A DNA stretch of 64,000 nucleotides from Przewalskia tangutica (GCA_029844215.1 CM056740.1:27137873-27201872), one strand, 5' to 3'; counted from the first letter of the stretch, positions 56,801 to 63,462 are shown. Notes: generated by a model from the letters alone, not told the origin. A program made the numbers and translations.

Positions 56801-57077
56801 GATGAATTTAACTCATTCTGTTCTTCTATTTAATGCTTTATCTCCCTCAAAAACCAGATGAGACCAGGTTTTACTTCTTTAAGTTCTAAATCAAATTATT
56901 CATATCTGATGTCGTGGATGCAGTCGGAATTTCAGTTTTTCTACACAAACGCTTTGTCTTTGACTCTTTTTGTTTCCTCACCCTCTCTTAAACGATAATC
57001 CTTGGCCTGTCAATTGCAGGTTTATTACATGGTGGATTTGAACAACAATGCTCAGCTGCTCAATTTCTCTGGATGTG
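35724..57077 (+). CDS. ISA3: Isoamylase-type starch debranching enzyme, ISA3 class (partial, 11 exons)
   Basis: The gene encodes a plastid alpha-1,6-glucan hydrolase (GH13) that trims branches; ISA3 acts mainly in starch breakdown. Spliced exons give 384 codons plus one base; plant ISA3 is about 760-790 residues, so half is off-window. Residues 1 to about 45 are a Ser/Arg-rich plastid transit peptide (MTSSAMVAALQFSSNSLFF). Residues about 85-165 are a CBM48-like domain (HPLGVSKIESGINFAIF, GNIWHICIK, VLYGYRIDGP). The barrel then starts (VIYEMNVRAFTADE, LGVNAVELLPVFEFDELEFQ, NTWGYSTINFFAP), with GH13 region I, DVVYNHTNEAD, at residues about 340-350. All junctions are GT-AG and phases agree with no frameshift. 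The catalytic Asp and Glu (regions II and III) should follow in later exons. The ISA3 class rests on recalled similarity; ISA1/ISA2 fit less well. Confidence 0.88.
35876..35933 (+). CDS. ISA3: Isoamylase exon 2
   Basis: It opens after GTGACAG, completes the Arg codon, and reads LNSSRRPLAEFFSQKNISK up to AAG|gtaggt. The content is Ser/Arg-rich transit peptide. Intron 1 is only 66 bp. Confidence 0.8.
36013..36057 (+). CDS. ISA3: Isoamylase exon 3
   Basis: It reads AGERHKIRVAKGLIQ between TGTTAG and CAG|gtactt. The acceptor at TTAG|GCAGGG keeps phase 0; the alternative GCAG|GGGAGC three or four bases on would give a different, less plausible peptide. Intron 2 is 79 bp. Confidence 0.65.
36058..37989 (+). 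other. Intron 3 (1.93 kb)
   Basis: The intron holds a three-fold ~40-bp repeat around AATGACTTATT (36165-36265), a SINE at 36424-36538 and a CTT microsatellite (about 37597-37616). The short open frames in it have no exon-like features. Confidence 0.75.
36424..36538 (-). mobile_element. SINE, internally deleted, antisense
   Basis: The segment is flanked by CTTGTTTCATAACTAA (36408-36423) and CTTGTTTCATTACTAA (36539-36554), a 16-bp target duplication with one mismatch. It reads, on the minus strand, GGGAGCTTTGGAGTAAG, then GTGACCAAGAGGTCATGGG and GGTTCAAGCC-type B-box sequence. The middle of the element is missing compared with the copy at 59306, and the GGGCTGCCC 3' end with a T-run is kept. 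It is a tRNA-derived Solanaceae-type SINE. Confidence 0.8.
37990..38147 (+). CDS. ISA3: Isoamylase exon 4 (start of CBM48)
   Basis: It reads EEALQMLDTFPSFEVSPGLA, then HPLGVSKIESGINFAIFSQH and ASTVRLCIILPK, ending in AG|gttaga two bases into a codon. SPGLAHPLG and GINFAIFSQHA are strongly conserved in plant isoamylases. Confidence 0.9.
38300..38467 (+). mobile_element. LTR-like 3' end with primer-like site
   Basis: The segment ends ...TTTTTTCAATG followed by TGGTATTAGACTC, similar to a tRNA-iMet primer site. It shares TTGAGGGAATAATCAAG with the LTR-like end at 57689, so both belong to one family. The left boundary is not clear. About 350 bp of unassigned internal sequence follows before the antisense copia LTR at 38815. 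Confidence 0.4.
38815..39025 (-). mobile_element. 3' LTR of antisense Ty1/copia element
   Basis: About 210 bp, on the + strand from TGTAAGATG to GTTTACACA, followed by CCCCCTCAGTCGGAGC, the reverse of a polypurine tract (GGGGG). The length, TG...CA ends and position just downstream of the RNase H remnant fit a copia LTR. Confidence 0.6.
39026..40250 (-). pseudogene. Ty1/copia reverse transcriptase-RNase H fragment
   Basis: Read leftward: LDVKNAFLREETVYMHQPSG (about 40190-40130), SLYGLKQAP (about 40070), the RT catalytic motif LLLYVDDIVLT with YVDD encoded at 39956-39945, then YAEEIVYRAKMANYKEVPTP, LAGALQYLTFTRPDIAY and TDAGWVRCPDTRRSTSN. The RNase H end follows: HQRTKHIEIDLHFVHEKVAL and YADIFTKELPRQLF (39230-39085). 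These are standard copia landmarks in the right order. Several frameshifts and stops break it, and gag, protease and integrase are absent, so it is a 5'-truncated dead copy inside the isoamylase intron. Confidence 0.85.
41279..41357 (+). CDS. ISA3: Isoamylase exon 5
   Basis: After TGACAG it completes a Ser codon and reads IHDGMIELALDPQKNRTGNI followed by WHICIK up to AAG|gtaata. IELALDP...NRTGNIWHI matches the CBM48 strand that joins LCIILPK to the YGYRIDGP exon. It is only 79 bp and isolated between two TE-filled introns, but phase and content fit exactly. Confidence 0.88.
42059..42207 (+). mobile_element. Possible short solo LTR
   Basis: The segment runs from TGTTGATTG to TTCTACA. It has a TATA-like TATAAATACC at about 42124 and flanks TTAAA / GTAAA that match in four of five bases. 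It is short, and I have no second copy to compare. Confidence 0.3.
42492..43195. mobile_element. 704-bp insertion flanked by GGACAAACA
   Basis: A perfect 9-bp direct repeat, GGACAAACA, lies at 42483-42491 and 43196-43204. The left end is CACGGCCGGCCTTAGGGG, with GGCGGTCGCCTAGGGCAAC close by. The right end is GGGGGCAAAATTTTTTTAAA, then CCGCATGGGGCATCATAGTC. The CCTAGGGCA/CATGGGGCA pair gives weak direct, not inverted, similarity of the ends. No transposase is seen. It carries the tRNA-like module at 42617. A 9-bp duplication is usual for Mutator-like elements, but retroposition cannot be excluded. Confidence 0.55.
42614..42690 (+). other. tRNA-like module (A box and B box)
   Basis: TAGCTCAGTTGGTAAGAGC (D arm with paired GCTC/GAGC) and GGTTTGAAACC (T arm) lie at normal tRNA spacing. 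The anticodon arm and acceptor stem do not pair convincingly, so this is a degenerate tRNA or SINE head rather than a working tRNA gene. Confidence 0.5.
43306..43365 (+). mobile_element. 5'-truncated SINE with 12-bp target duplication
   Basis: CTATGACAAGAA is duplicated at 43294-43305 and 43366-43377. Between them is only the 3' end of the Solanaceae-type SINE (CGCGCATAGCGGGAGC, GTGCACTGGGCT) and a T-run. The T-rich tail and perfect duplication give orientation and boundaries. Confidence 0.85.
43378..45880 (-). other. LTR-like repetitive block, unclassified
   Basis: No gene was found. It includes an antisense SINE tail (CAACATACCCAGTATAGTCC at about 44602) and a 110-bp tandem duplication (45308-45527). 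Segments such as GGTAACCTCCTTCTAG and the series of short introns-like CCTCAATG phrases resemble antisense gypsy LTRs of Solanaceae. I cannot fix boundaries by eye. Confidence 0.3.
45308..45527. repeat. 110-bp tandem duplication
   Basis: GCATCATG begins at 45308 and 45418. Both units continue with CGTGCAATTTGTA, GCGAGTTGTACCTTGCTGGA and TTCGTAGGAACATCCAAATG, with scattered substitutions. Confidence 0.75.
46111..47563 (-). mobile_element. PIF/Harbinger-type DNA transposon remnant
   Basis: The ends GGGTCTGTTTGACCAAACTT (46111) and AAGTTTGGCCAAACACATAG (ends 47563) form an imperfect inverted repeat typical of Harbinger elements. The left end is preceded by TAA, the preferred 3-bp target; no clean second TAA is visible at the right. 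The transposase fragment inside is at 46592-46848. Boundaries are approximate. Confidence 0.5.
46592..46848 (-). pseudogene. PIF/Harbinger (ALP1-like) transposase C-terminal fragment
   Basis: From 46848 leftward it reads HSSFRNVIERTFGVWKKR, the most recognisable motif of the Harbinger DDE transposase, then a frameshift or stop, then KKIVAATIAMHNYIRRHALE, which carries the conserved IVxAxxxxHNYIRR ending. The catalytic Asp residues further upstream are not found. It is a dead fragment inside the isoamylase intron. ALP1-like host proteins share these motifs, but the broken frame argues for a transposon relic. Confidence 0.75.
48501..48737 (+). CDS. ISA3: Isoamylase exon 6
   Basis: After CTGTAG it reads ELPQGDVLYGYRIDGPQNWH, then EGHRFDDSIILIDPYAKLIE, GRRAFGDDSNKMCRFFGTYD and FNSLPFEWGENYKLPNIPE, ending GAG|gtagat. 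It spans the end of CBM48 and the linker into the GH13 barrel. The YGYRIDGP and IDPYAK motifs are hallmark isoamylase/glgX sequences. Confidence 0.95.
48738..49699 (+). other. Intron 6 (962 bp)
   Basis: It carries the Stowaway MITE at 48970-49241. The rest is AT-rich, including a stretch (49265-49460) with repeated GTGATTAA motifs. Confidence 0.8.
48970..49241. mobile_element. Stowaway-type MITE (Tc1/Mariner)
   Basis: The 272-bp element has ends CTCCCTCCGGTTCA and TGAACCGGAGGGAG (reverse complements), continuing as AATAAGTGT(C/G)CACTT. It is flanked by TA on both sides (48968-48969, 49242-49243). The terminal CTCCCTCCG and TA duplication are diagnostic of Stowaway. Confidence 0.9.
49700..49804 (+). 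CDS. ISA3: Isoamylase exon 7
   Basis: After GGGCAG it reads KNLVIYEMNVRAFTADETSG and LDPDQRGSYRGLIEK up to AAG|gtactt. VIYEMNVRAFT is the first beta strand of the GH13 barrel. Confidence 0.95.
50098..50202 (+). CDS. ISA3: Isoamylase exon 8
   Basis: After GTGTAG it reads IPHLLELGVNAVELLPVFEF followed by DELEFQRRPNPRDHM to ATG|gtagac. LGVNAVELLPV is barrel strand 2 of isoamylases. Intron 7 before it is 293 bp with no recognised feature. Confidence 0.95.
50620..50726 (-). mobile_element. Copia C LTR, left piece
   Basis: AT-rich sequence starting near TGTTTACAAGTAATCC (50631) runs to the left AATAG. It would join to GCTCTTGCC...CTTCTTAACA at 55392-55435, which abuts a reverse polypurine tract. 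The left boundary is approximate. Confidence 0.4.
50727..51543 (-). mobile_element. Ty3/gypsy-type solo LTR, left piece
   Basis: It starts TGTCATGACCCAAAATC, the common antisense start of Solanaceae gypsy LTRs. It is flanked by AATAG at 50722-50726, repeated at 55387-55391 after the right piece. It is interrupted by copia B. The two pieces together are about 2.28 kb with no internal genes, so it appears to be a solo LTR. Confidence 0.7.
51544..53926 (-). mobile_element. Copia B: Ty1/copia element with both LTRs, antisense
   Basis: The LTRs are 51544-51714 (TGTGAGAAAGCACGGG to TTCTATCA) and 53751-53926 (TGTGAGAAAGCATGTG to AAATACA), 171 and 176 bp and clearly similar. Next to the left LTR is CTCCCCCTCAAGCTGA (reverse polypurine tract). 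Next to the right LTR is CTTCGATACCA (reverse primer site TGGTATCGAAG). Only about 2.0 kb of internal sequence remains. No matching target duplication is visible. The LTR divergence indicates an old copy. Confidence 0.8.
51722..52900 (-). pseudogene. Copia B RT-RNase H remnant
   Basis: The left end reads RQTKYIEIDRHFLKRKYSGG, MLADIFTKFL and CNKLGTYDLYV, the RNase H end of copia polyproteins. Further right, antisense, are RRLKYFLGIEVAQSRSGI-like sequence (about 52510-52440), CRSLYGLKQSP (about 52740-52700) and LDIRNVFIHDELENEVYM-like sequence (about 52840-52780). Stops and frameshifts are frequent. The more 5' pol domains are missing or unrecognisable. Confidence 0.75.
53927..55386 (-). mobile_element. 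Ty3/gypsy-type solo LTR, right piece (with SINE tail)
   Basis: It resumes the solo LTR after copia B and ends GGTGTCGGGTTATTATA, directly before AATAG (55387-55391). At its left edge AACAACAACAAACCCAGG and TCCCACAAGTGG form the antisense 3' tail of a TS-type SINE (TTG repeats). No coding sequence is seen. Confidence 0.6.
55392..55435 (-). mobile_element. Copia C LTR, right piece
   Basis: It runs GCTCTTGCCATATAATTAAT to CTTCTTAACA, then TTCCCCCTCAAGTTGGAGC, the reverse polypurine tract of a copia element. Confidence 0.5.
55436..55960 (-). pseudogene. Copia C RNase H remnant
   Basis: From 55890 leftward the frame reads STSGYCVLIRGNLISGKKQK, the copia motif at the RT/RNase H junction. Then follow, frameshifted, MASGTCELIWLKQLL-like (about 55750-55705), LVYDN (about 55660) and VDCHFIRQKI-like sequence (about 55600-55570). 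It is strongly decayed. It abuts isoamylase exon 9 by about 100 bp. Confidence 0.7.
56069..56203 (+). CDS. ISA3: Isoamylase exon 9
   Basis: After CTTTAG it reads INTWGYSTINFFAPMSRYAS, then CCGGPVSASREFKEMVKALH and GAGIE to GAG|gtttgc. NTWGYSTINFFAP carries the substrate-contacting WGY motif of isoamylases. Confidence 0.95.
56328..56414 (+). CDS. ISA3: Isoamylase exon 10 (GH13 region I)
   Basis: After CTACAG it reads VILDVVYNHTNEADDENPYT and TSFRGIDNK to AAG|gtaaag. DVVYNH is conserved region I of the alpha-amylase family; its Asp and His line the active site. Intron 9 before it is 124 bp. Confidence 0.95.
56415..57019 (+). other. Intron 10 (605 bp)
   Basis: It is plain AT-rich intron sequence with a pyrimidine-rich end before TTGCAG. 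No repeat or gene is recognised. Confidence 0.75.
57020..57077 (+). CDS. ISA3: Isoamylase exon 11 (last one in the window)
   Basis: After TTGCAG it reads VYYMVDLNNNAQLLNFSGC and ends one base into a Gly codon (TGTG|gtaatt). In other isoamylases GCGN(T)xNCNHP follows. I searched by eye for that continuation to 64000 and did not find it, so the next exon lies beyond the window. Confidence 0.9.
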
Positions 57078-57410
57078 GTAATTCAATCATACACTTCTTT
57101 TTCCATTGAATAAAAGGGAAGTATGCAGGACAGTTTTGAGCACATCTTTAAAATACTCTCTTCAAGATATTTCAATGGTTATATATGGCTGTTAACATGA
57201 AGCATAGTTCCCTAAGGATCAATTTTCGCAATGTTATAATGGAATGATTTACTCAACTAGAAGCAAGTAGTCCAAAGTATCACCATTTCTGGTTTATGAT
57301 TTACTCAACTAGATGTTGACAAATATCACTCCACAAAAAAAGAGATATATTTAAAAACTTATTACTTGCTAAGAATGAGGAGATTATTAATATGGCTAGA
57401 TGCCATTCCT

Positions 57411-57757
57411 TGTATATATTGGAAAGGTTTAGAATCCCTATAATGGTGTAAATAGGAATAGAAATTATTAGAAATTACTTTCCTTTCCTTTTTAAGTTTA
57501 CTTGCAAACTTTAGGAATTACTTCCCTTTCCTTTTTAGGATTACTTGAATAGTTTCCTTTCCATTTTGGGATTACTTAAAAAAAAGGCAGCCAGGTGCAC
57601 TAAGCTCCCGCTATGTGCGGGGTCCGGGGAAGGGCCGAACCACAAGTCTATTGTACGCAGCCACACTATATGTTTCCCCCACATGTTTGAGGGAATAATC
57701 AAGTAATTCATTCCCAATATCTCTTCCTTACTCCTTTTTTTAGATGGTATCAGAGCC
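57411..57757 (+). mobile_element. LTR-like end with primer binding site
   Basis: TGGTATCAGAGCC at 57745-57757 is an exact tRNA-iMet-type primer site. It is preceded by an LTR-like end containing TTGAGGGAATAATCAAG, which is shared with 38405. The LTR is split by an antisense SINE (57577-57670). The left limit and the TG...CA ends are uncertain. The ~380 bp that follow (GTTGTGTCGGCCAATGTG...) resemble the leader of the element at 63450. Confidence 0.5.
57577..57670 (-). mobile_element. SINE, 3' part, antisense
   Basis: A-run then GGCAGCCAGGTGCACTAAGC, CTCCCGCTATGTGCGGGGTC and CTATTGTACGCAGCC: the antisense 3' half of the same SINE family as 59306. No target duplication is visible. Confidence 0.7.
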
Positions 57758-58142
57758 AATATGATCTTGGTATAAACTCAAATAGCTTCTGCTCCAACAG
57801 GTTGTGTCGGCCAATGTGTTACCCGCTTGGCCAATAAGTTTCTTCATTTCTTGTTCCTCTCCATGTCAAGCACGTTCATCTCTCCGAAGACCATTATGGT
57901 CCCACTATCTCTTTGGTGATGGGGCTGTTACTTTCTATGCGACCGACGCTCTCCTCTGATCTTGAATTTTTATCAGAACCACCGGGTTGAGTCCTTACTC
58001 TGAAAATTCTTTTTCACTATTCTAAACATGCTTTTACTATAGCCAAGGGTTTGAGTCCCTACTCTGAAAATTCCTTCTCACTCTGAAGATTTACTCTGCC
58101 TCTTCTAGTATTTCTTCCTCTAATTCTTTTTATGCTAAAGTT

Positions 58143-59700
58143 TCACGACCTAAACTAGGTGCCAGTTACTGGCACCCGGGAGCCGTGGGGGCCTGCCGCT
58201 TGTCAAGTGGAGCCTTTCCATGTCGTATAAACTAAATATAAAACATGAGTATCCCATAGAAATGATTGAAGCTATCACATACCTGAATTAACTTTCACAC
58301 GACGTAGCTCAAATACAATAAATTAAGTACATGTAAACCTACCCACAGTGAGTCAATGAAGCTTCTATAGAATACGTTACATAGACAATGGGACATATCC
58401 TCACATGTAATACTAATGGAATAAAACAACGAGAAGCCATCACCGGCCTAGTGTGGGGCTCGCCACCAGAAGTATGTAGGTGGTGGTTAAGCTATGGTGT
58501 CTGGCTGAAATTCCGGTCATGAAATCAAGTAGTCCAATAAGCTTCATGCACACCTCCCTTTAAAAGGTGGGACACATATTTTAGGAAAACATGCACTTTA
58601 ATATCAAAATCGCATTCCTCAGAGTATCAATAAAAAATCAAAATAATAATAAACGCGTGCTAAATCATTTCAATATCATTTTTGAAATCCAAAGCTTTTA
58701 TGTGTAATATTAAAATTTATTAATACACATGCAACAAATCATTCATAGAACTCTCTTGAAATTCATGTGCAGCCCATAGGATATTAACAATCTTTATTCT
58801 TGGGAAGTCCCACTACGCACTAACATAATACACCATGTGTACATCATGACAACTTATCCACTTTCCCTGTACGATTGGGAACTGCACCCACCCATAATGT
58901 TGTACGAGCAGGATAGGTAATACTAGCAAGACTAGAAAAAAGTGCATACCACTATTCTTTAGTGGATAGACATGAAGTTAGTGATAATCCACACAGGTAC
59001 ATGTCCTTCTAGGGCATTGTACCCGTACGTCCAAGTACTCACTCAGTTATCTAATCATTCCTCTCAAAACATACTTTAATTTTTGATATTGCCAATACAA
59101 CCACTTGGTCTTAAGCATGAACGTAACATATTATGTGTGTAAACATCATATCATATGTAGCTCATATATCATGAACCACAACTCCATTAAACTTATGAAC
59201 ATAATCATGTATCATTGGAATCGAATAAAAGTCGTGAAATTCGTAAACATGGTGACACTAGCACATGCACCAGTTCATAAACCAACATTTCAAGTAGTCA
59301 TTTAAAAGGGCAGCCCGGTGCACTAAGCTCCGGCTATGCGCGGGGTCCGGAAGAAGCGGGACCACGCGGTCTATTATCTGTGACCTTACCTTGCATTCCC
59401 GCAGAAGAGGTCGCTTTCACTACGAACCGTGACCTCCTGGTCACATGGAAGTAACTTTACCAGTTACTCCAAGACTCCCTTCATTTAAGATAGTCATGTA
59501 TGTACTTAAAGAAATACTTGAAACATGCATTAGTTGAGGAAATCACTTTTAATGGGTTAAGTCTCCACTTACCTCGGATCCGAGCTTAAAGACTTAATAC
59601 TAAGTTTGTATTCGATTACCGCAATTAATCTTGAACCAACACTAACTGTTATTTAAGAATTTTGACTGTTTTGAACTATTGAATATCGGAGCATTATTTG
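58143..59700 (-). mobile_element. Gypsy-type LTR, antisense (right limit uncertain)
   Basis: It starts TTTCACGACCTAAACTAGG and continues with GTGCCAGTTACTGGCACC, the usual antisense start of Solanaceae gypsy LTRs (compare TGTCATGACCC at 50727). It is interrupted by the SINE at 59306. No coding sequence is seen in it. I could not find a matching end or duplication. Confidence 0.35.
59306..59480 (-). mobile_element. Full-length tRNA-derived SINE, antisense
   Basis: The 175-bp copy is flanked by TCATTTAA at 59298-59305 and 59481-59488. On the minus strand it starts GAAGGGAGTCTTGGAGTAAC, has a tRNA-like B box around GGTCACGGTTCGTAG, and ends CGCGCATAGCCGGAGC, GTGCACCGGGCTGCCC and a short T-run. 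The same family is at 36424, 43306 and 57577. Confidence 0.85.
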
Positions 59701-60403
59701 GCAACAGATCTCTTGATTCCCCGGGAATCACTCTTATACATTGCTATTGCATAGAGTGGAAGAAAGTGGTGTTTTTTTGTTATTAAAAGTAAATTAAACA
59801 AGGAACAAGAAACACATAAATAAAGGAAAGGGCTTACTGGTTTGGGAGTTTATGCTTGCTCACTTTATACTTTGAAATTTGAAATCATCTCATGGTATTC
59901 ATACGTGAATGTTGCTTAAAATATATATTTTGTTTTGGTGTAGGTGTGTGTGTATATATACATATATATATTGATCAGGGCCGGTCTTTCTATTTATACA
60001 TTAGCAAGGTGATGCAAGAAAATAAAGACAAGATAGAAAAGAAGACACAATTGATAAACAATAACTAGAAGAACTAGTCATAGTTACCTTCCAAAAGGAT
60101 CAAAGGCACCTATCTTATGCAAAAAGCCTCAAGAGAATAACAATCCTTTGCAAATAAAATGATCAAAACAAGGTTGTACAATTTGGAGTCCACCAAATCA
60201 CGTCTCAACTAGAGAGAAAAGTTCAACATTCATATATTTCAAGATAGGTGAGATGAGAAATAATTCTAAGTGTAGCTTATATAGGTGAAGTCTACATCGG
60301 TCTTTAAAAAGTAATAGCCACAAGTCGACTTTTAAAATATGGCCTCGCAGGGCTCCAAATCATTAGCCACACACATGGGCTGTTCATGGGCTATCCTTCA
60401 CAC
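59701..60403. other. Non-coding stretch with TG/TA microsatellite
   Basis: TGTGTGTATATATACATATA (about 59945-59975) is the only clear feature. No gene is seen. Confidence 0.5.
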
Positions 60404-61283
60404 CTATGTAGCACGGACACGTGAGAGGTGTCCGATAGGACACGGACACGCGGAAACGACAATTTTGAAAAATAGGGGACACGACACGGCAGGGACACGA
60501 CTGTAAAAATAAATAAAAAAATATTTTTATATATATAATATAATATATAAAATACTAAAATTAATATTTTTAAATAGGATATTCAATTTAAAACATTTTT
60601 CAAAATATTATTGTATTATTTGTCATCATTGATATTTCTTATTCTTATAATTTATAGTTATAAATCATTTTTTTTATATACCATAACTTATTATTAAAAT
60701 AGAATACCTAAAACTACTCATTCTTTTCCCTTACAAATTGAAGCCCACTAACACCCATTCCCACTTTATATTTCTCCAAGCCCAAACACCACCTCGCCCA
60801 AATTCCATCCCTTATTTTCCCAACACCTAAATCTCCTAAGCCCTCTAAACAAAATGAAAAAACCCTAAATGCCTCTATTCAAGTAATGCGCTCTTCCTCT
60901 CTCTTCAAGACCGCCCAACACGGATGGACTTCGCGAGACGCAGAGTCGCCGAGTCGAGGAAGAGGAAGTCGCCGGACCGAAGGAAGTCGCCGGACCGAAG
61001 CCGATAAGTCGCGATCATTGGAAGGGAAATCGCGACCTGCGATTTCTGAAAATGAAATTCCCCAGGGTTTTTTAGTTTTTAGTCTTTTTACACTTTTTTT
61101 TAATTCCCGTGTCCCTTACGTATCCATCCCGTGTCCCCACCGTGTCCGAGCATTTTTTTTTTTTGGGCTGGGCCCACTCGGACACGTCCCGGACACGTGT
61201 CCAAGGCGTGTCCGACGCGTTTCGTGTCCCCCCAGTGTCCGACACGGACACCTCACCCTAAATGAGGTGTCCGTGCTTCATAG
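60404..61283. mobile_element. 880-bp hAT-like element with captured-looking GC-rich core
   Basis: The ends CTATGTAGCACGGACAC and GTGTCCGTGCTTCATAG are inverted repeats. They are flanked by a perfect 8-bp duplication, CTTCACAC (60396-60403, 61284-61291), which fits hAT. Subterminal GGACACG/CGTGTCC motifs are repeated many times on both sides. The interior left third is AT-rich. At 60886-61060 the base composition changes to GC-rich, with an open frame MRSSSLFKTAQHGWTSRDAE and short SRGRGSRRTEGSRRTE-type repeats. No transposase is recognised. Confidence 0.7.
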
Positions 61284-61382
61284 CTTCACACGCATGAGAC
61301 TCCAAAGTGAGTCCATGGGCATAACACAAATAAGTTCATAGGCTGCTTCCCCGGGCTAGGCAGTGTCCACGACTCCTGAAAC

Positions 61383-61631
61383 TTAAAACTCCTCCTGAAA
61401 CTTAAACTCCTCCAAAGCTAGGTGAACATTATGAAGGACCATTGCCTGACTCCTAGTGAATGGCCGGGACGACTTGAACATGTCTTGATCAGTTTGGACT
61501 GCATCAGCCGGGATACCAATGGTCCTTAAATAAGTTGGTTTGGTGGTTGTGATTGGCTCTTGGTTCGAGTACTTAATGGTCCCTAAATAAGTTGGTTTGG
61601 TGGCTACTCCCGCGTACGGCCAACCATCCAC
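61383..61631 (-). pseudogene. Small retrotransposon-like frame (uncertain)
   Basis: An 82-residue minus-strand frame ends SSRPFTRSQAMVLHNVHLAL followed by EEFKFQEEF. The PFTRSQA phrase recalls the TRSQ/TRSR segments near gypsy Gag or polyprotein ends. It contains an internal duplication (TKPTYLGTIKYSNQEP / TKPTYLRTIGIP). There is no other domain. It may be a decayed retroelement piece or chance. Confidence 0.3.
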
Positions 61632-61860
61632 CTCGATGTGAGACTTTAATTCTTTATTAGCCTTGAAGATTTTGAGTACATTGAATTTTCGCTAGTATTT
61701 GAGGTTGGGAGTCGATTTGGGCCAATATTCTTACGGTGGCAATAGGGTTTTGATTTTTAATATTTTTGCTAGTAAGGTTCTATAATAGGTCAAGTATTGG
61801 TTGGACTACAATCGGGTGAATTTATAGATTCCTAGGTAGTTGCTAAGGGATTAAACATGA

Positions 61861-62008
61861 GATGTTGCTATATAGATACTTGGACAAAGTTAGGCTACAC
61901 AATGGGTATTTTAAACCAACTCCTTAACGTTGAAGATGTTGCTATATAGATACTTGGACAAAGTTAGGCTACACAATGGGTATTTTAAACCAACTCCTTA
62001 ACATTGAA
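61861..62008. repeat. 74-bp tandem duplication
   Basis: GATGTTGCTATATAGATAC starts at 61861 and 61935. The two units are identical through CCAACTCCTTAAC and differ only at the last bases. Confidence 0.85.
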
Positions 62009-63204
62009 CAGAGCTAATATATAGATGTGATGATTTTAAAACATCTTGCTTACATAGGGTGATATATATTCTAGAAACTATTAAATTAAAAGTCATTAAA
62101 ATAACCTACTTCATCGTTGATATTATTATTATTATAGTAAATACTTTTATTTGTTTATCCGGTCTTTTTTTGTAGAACAAATGCACTAGGTATGTTGTTG
62201 TTTTGGAAGTATCACATTTAGGGACCTTTTATATCATGTTACTATGGTCAGTTTTAACTTGTTAAAAAAGTGAAAGTATTATGTTATTATATCTCTGAGG
62301 TCACGAGCAGACTCAGCGGCAGCGACAAACAAATAACCCATGCGGCGCCCGTAGTCCCACCTGACTACAAGCCAACCTTCTCTTATCCCAAGTTTTTGGC
62401 ACGACCCGATGCCTATGACGAAGCTTGCCTCAAAGGCTTAGCTTCTCTTGTGCTGCCCGTTAGATGTGAAGGCTCTAGCCTTGTCTTACTATCATACTCT
62501 TGTGATGCATTTCATATGTCGGGTCTTATCTATGCACGCACCTTGGTTGGCTACAGACATGTTTGTCCCTCGCCTGGCACTGAGTGTCGCTCTCGCGCGC
62601 ACAATTCAATCCTCAAGCTTAATGCTTGCCTTATGCCTGCGCACTTGGTTTGTGATTTTCCCTAGTAGGGCAACTTTCAATTTTGGACTGTCATGTGCGT
62701 CTTTCATAATATGCTTAGGGTTGTCTCATGGCATTAGCAAACATAGCCCTATCACAACGTACTTCCATCCCGGATAGTGTAGCCTCTCCCCATGACTATG
62801 GGGACTGCACGTCTAGGACAACGGACCGTTGCTTCCAAAGCTGAACCTAAGCCAAGCTCACAAGTCAACACACGAGGCTCAAAAGTGGTGCCTCGAATAC
62901 TCAATCAACATGAAGGTCTTTAACATTCATAAGAATAGCCCGCAGGGTCTAAATCATAATAAACTATTTATCATGTTTTATTAGAAAATTTTGGGACCCC
63001 ATCTAAATCATAGGCGAAGTTTATAAATTTTTATAAGTTTAGCCACTGTCAAAAAAATTTCCACATACACTATCGAAGTCGCACAATTTCGCGTCTGAAT
63101 TTACCAGTTTTGCCTGAAATTTGGTTTGGCAGGCCAAACTTCTGACATTCTTGTCTGAAGTTTATGCTTGATGGTCCAAAACTTCCAAAAAAATAATAAT
63201 TAAT
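62009..63204. other. Non-coding stretch, unclassified repeat
   Basis: There is a TTA microsatellite at about 62122-62136. Around 62290-62670 a GC-richer stretch has overlapping open frames (131 and 109 codons) with no recognisable domain; the wording GCATTTCATATGTCGGG, CGCACCTTGGTTGGC suggests a repeat family rather than a gene. Nothing else is seen. Confidence 0.4.
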
Positions 63205-63450
63205 TGTTAGAATAGAAATAAGATTTCATATAAAGTATCCTACTAGGAAAATGATTGTAATGTAGAATTGGAATAAGATTTCATATATAGTATTCTATTA
63301 GGAAAATGATTGTAATGTAAAATAAGAATAGGATTTCATATATTGTTACCTACTAGAAAAATAATTGTAATTGAGTGTCTATAAATAGAGCTCAGTATAA
63401 TCATGTAGATACACAATTCAATATTATATTTTCTCCCATAATTTCTTACA
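63205..63450 (+). mobile_element. 5' LTR of copia/TRIM-like element
   Basis: This 246-bp LTR runs from TGTTAGAATAG to TTTCTTACA, with TATAAATAGAGC (about 63380), followed at once by TGGTATCAAAGC. Inside, a motif (AGGATTTCATATA...TACTAG, GATTGTAATGTA) is repeated three times. The element runs off the right edge. Confidence 0.8.
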
Positions 63451-63462
63451 TGGTATCAAAGC
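63451..63462 (+). other. Primer binding site of the right-edge element
   Basis: TGGTATCAAAGC starts directly at the LTR end and matches the initiator tRNA-Met type with one change (CAG to CAA). Confidence 0.75.

Noticed and set aside
62270..62777. Possible host gene from overlapping 131- and 109-codon frames
   Set aside because: There is no domain, no splice-consistent continuation and no start context. The composition resembles a repeat family, so I left it as unclassified non-coding.
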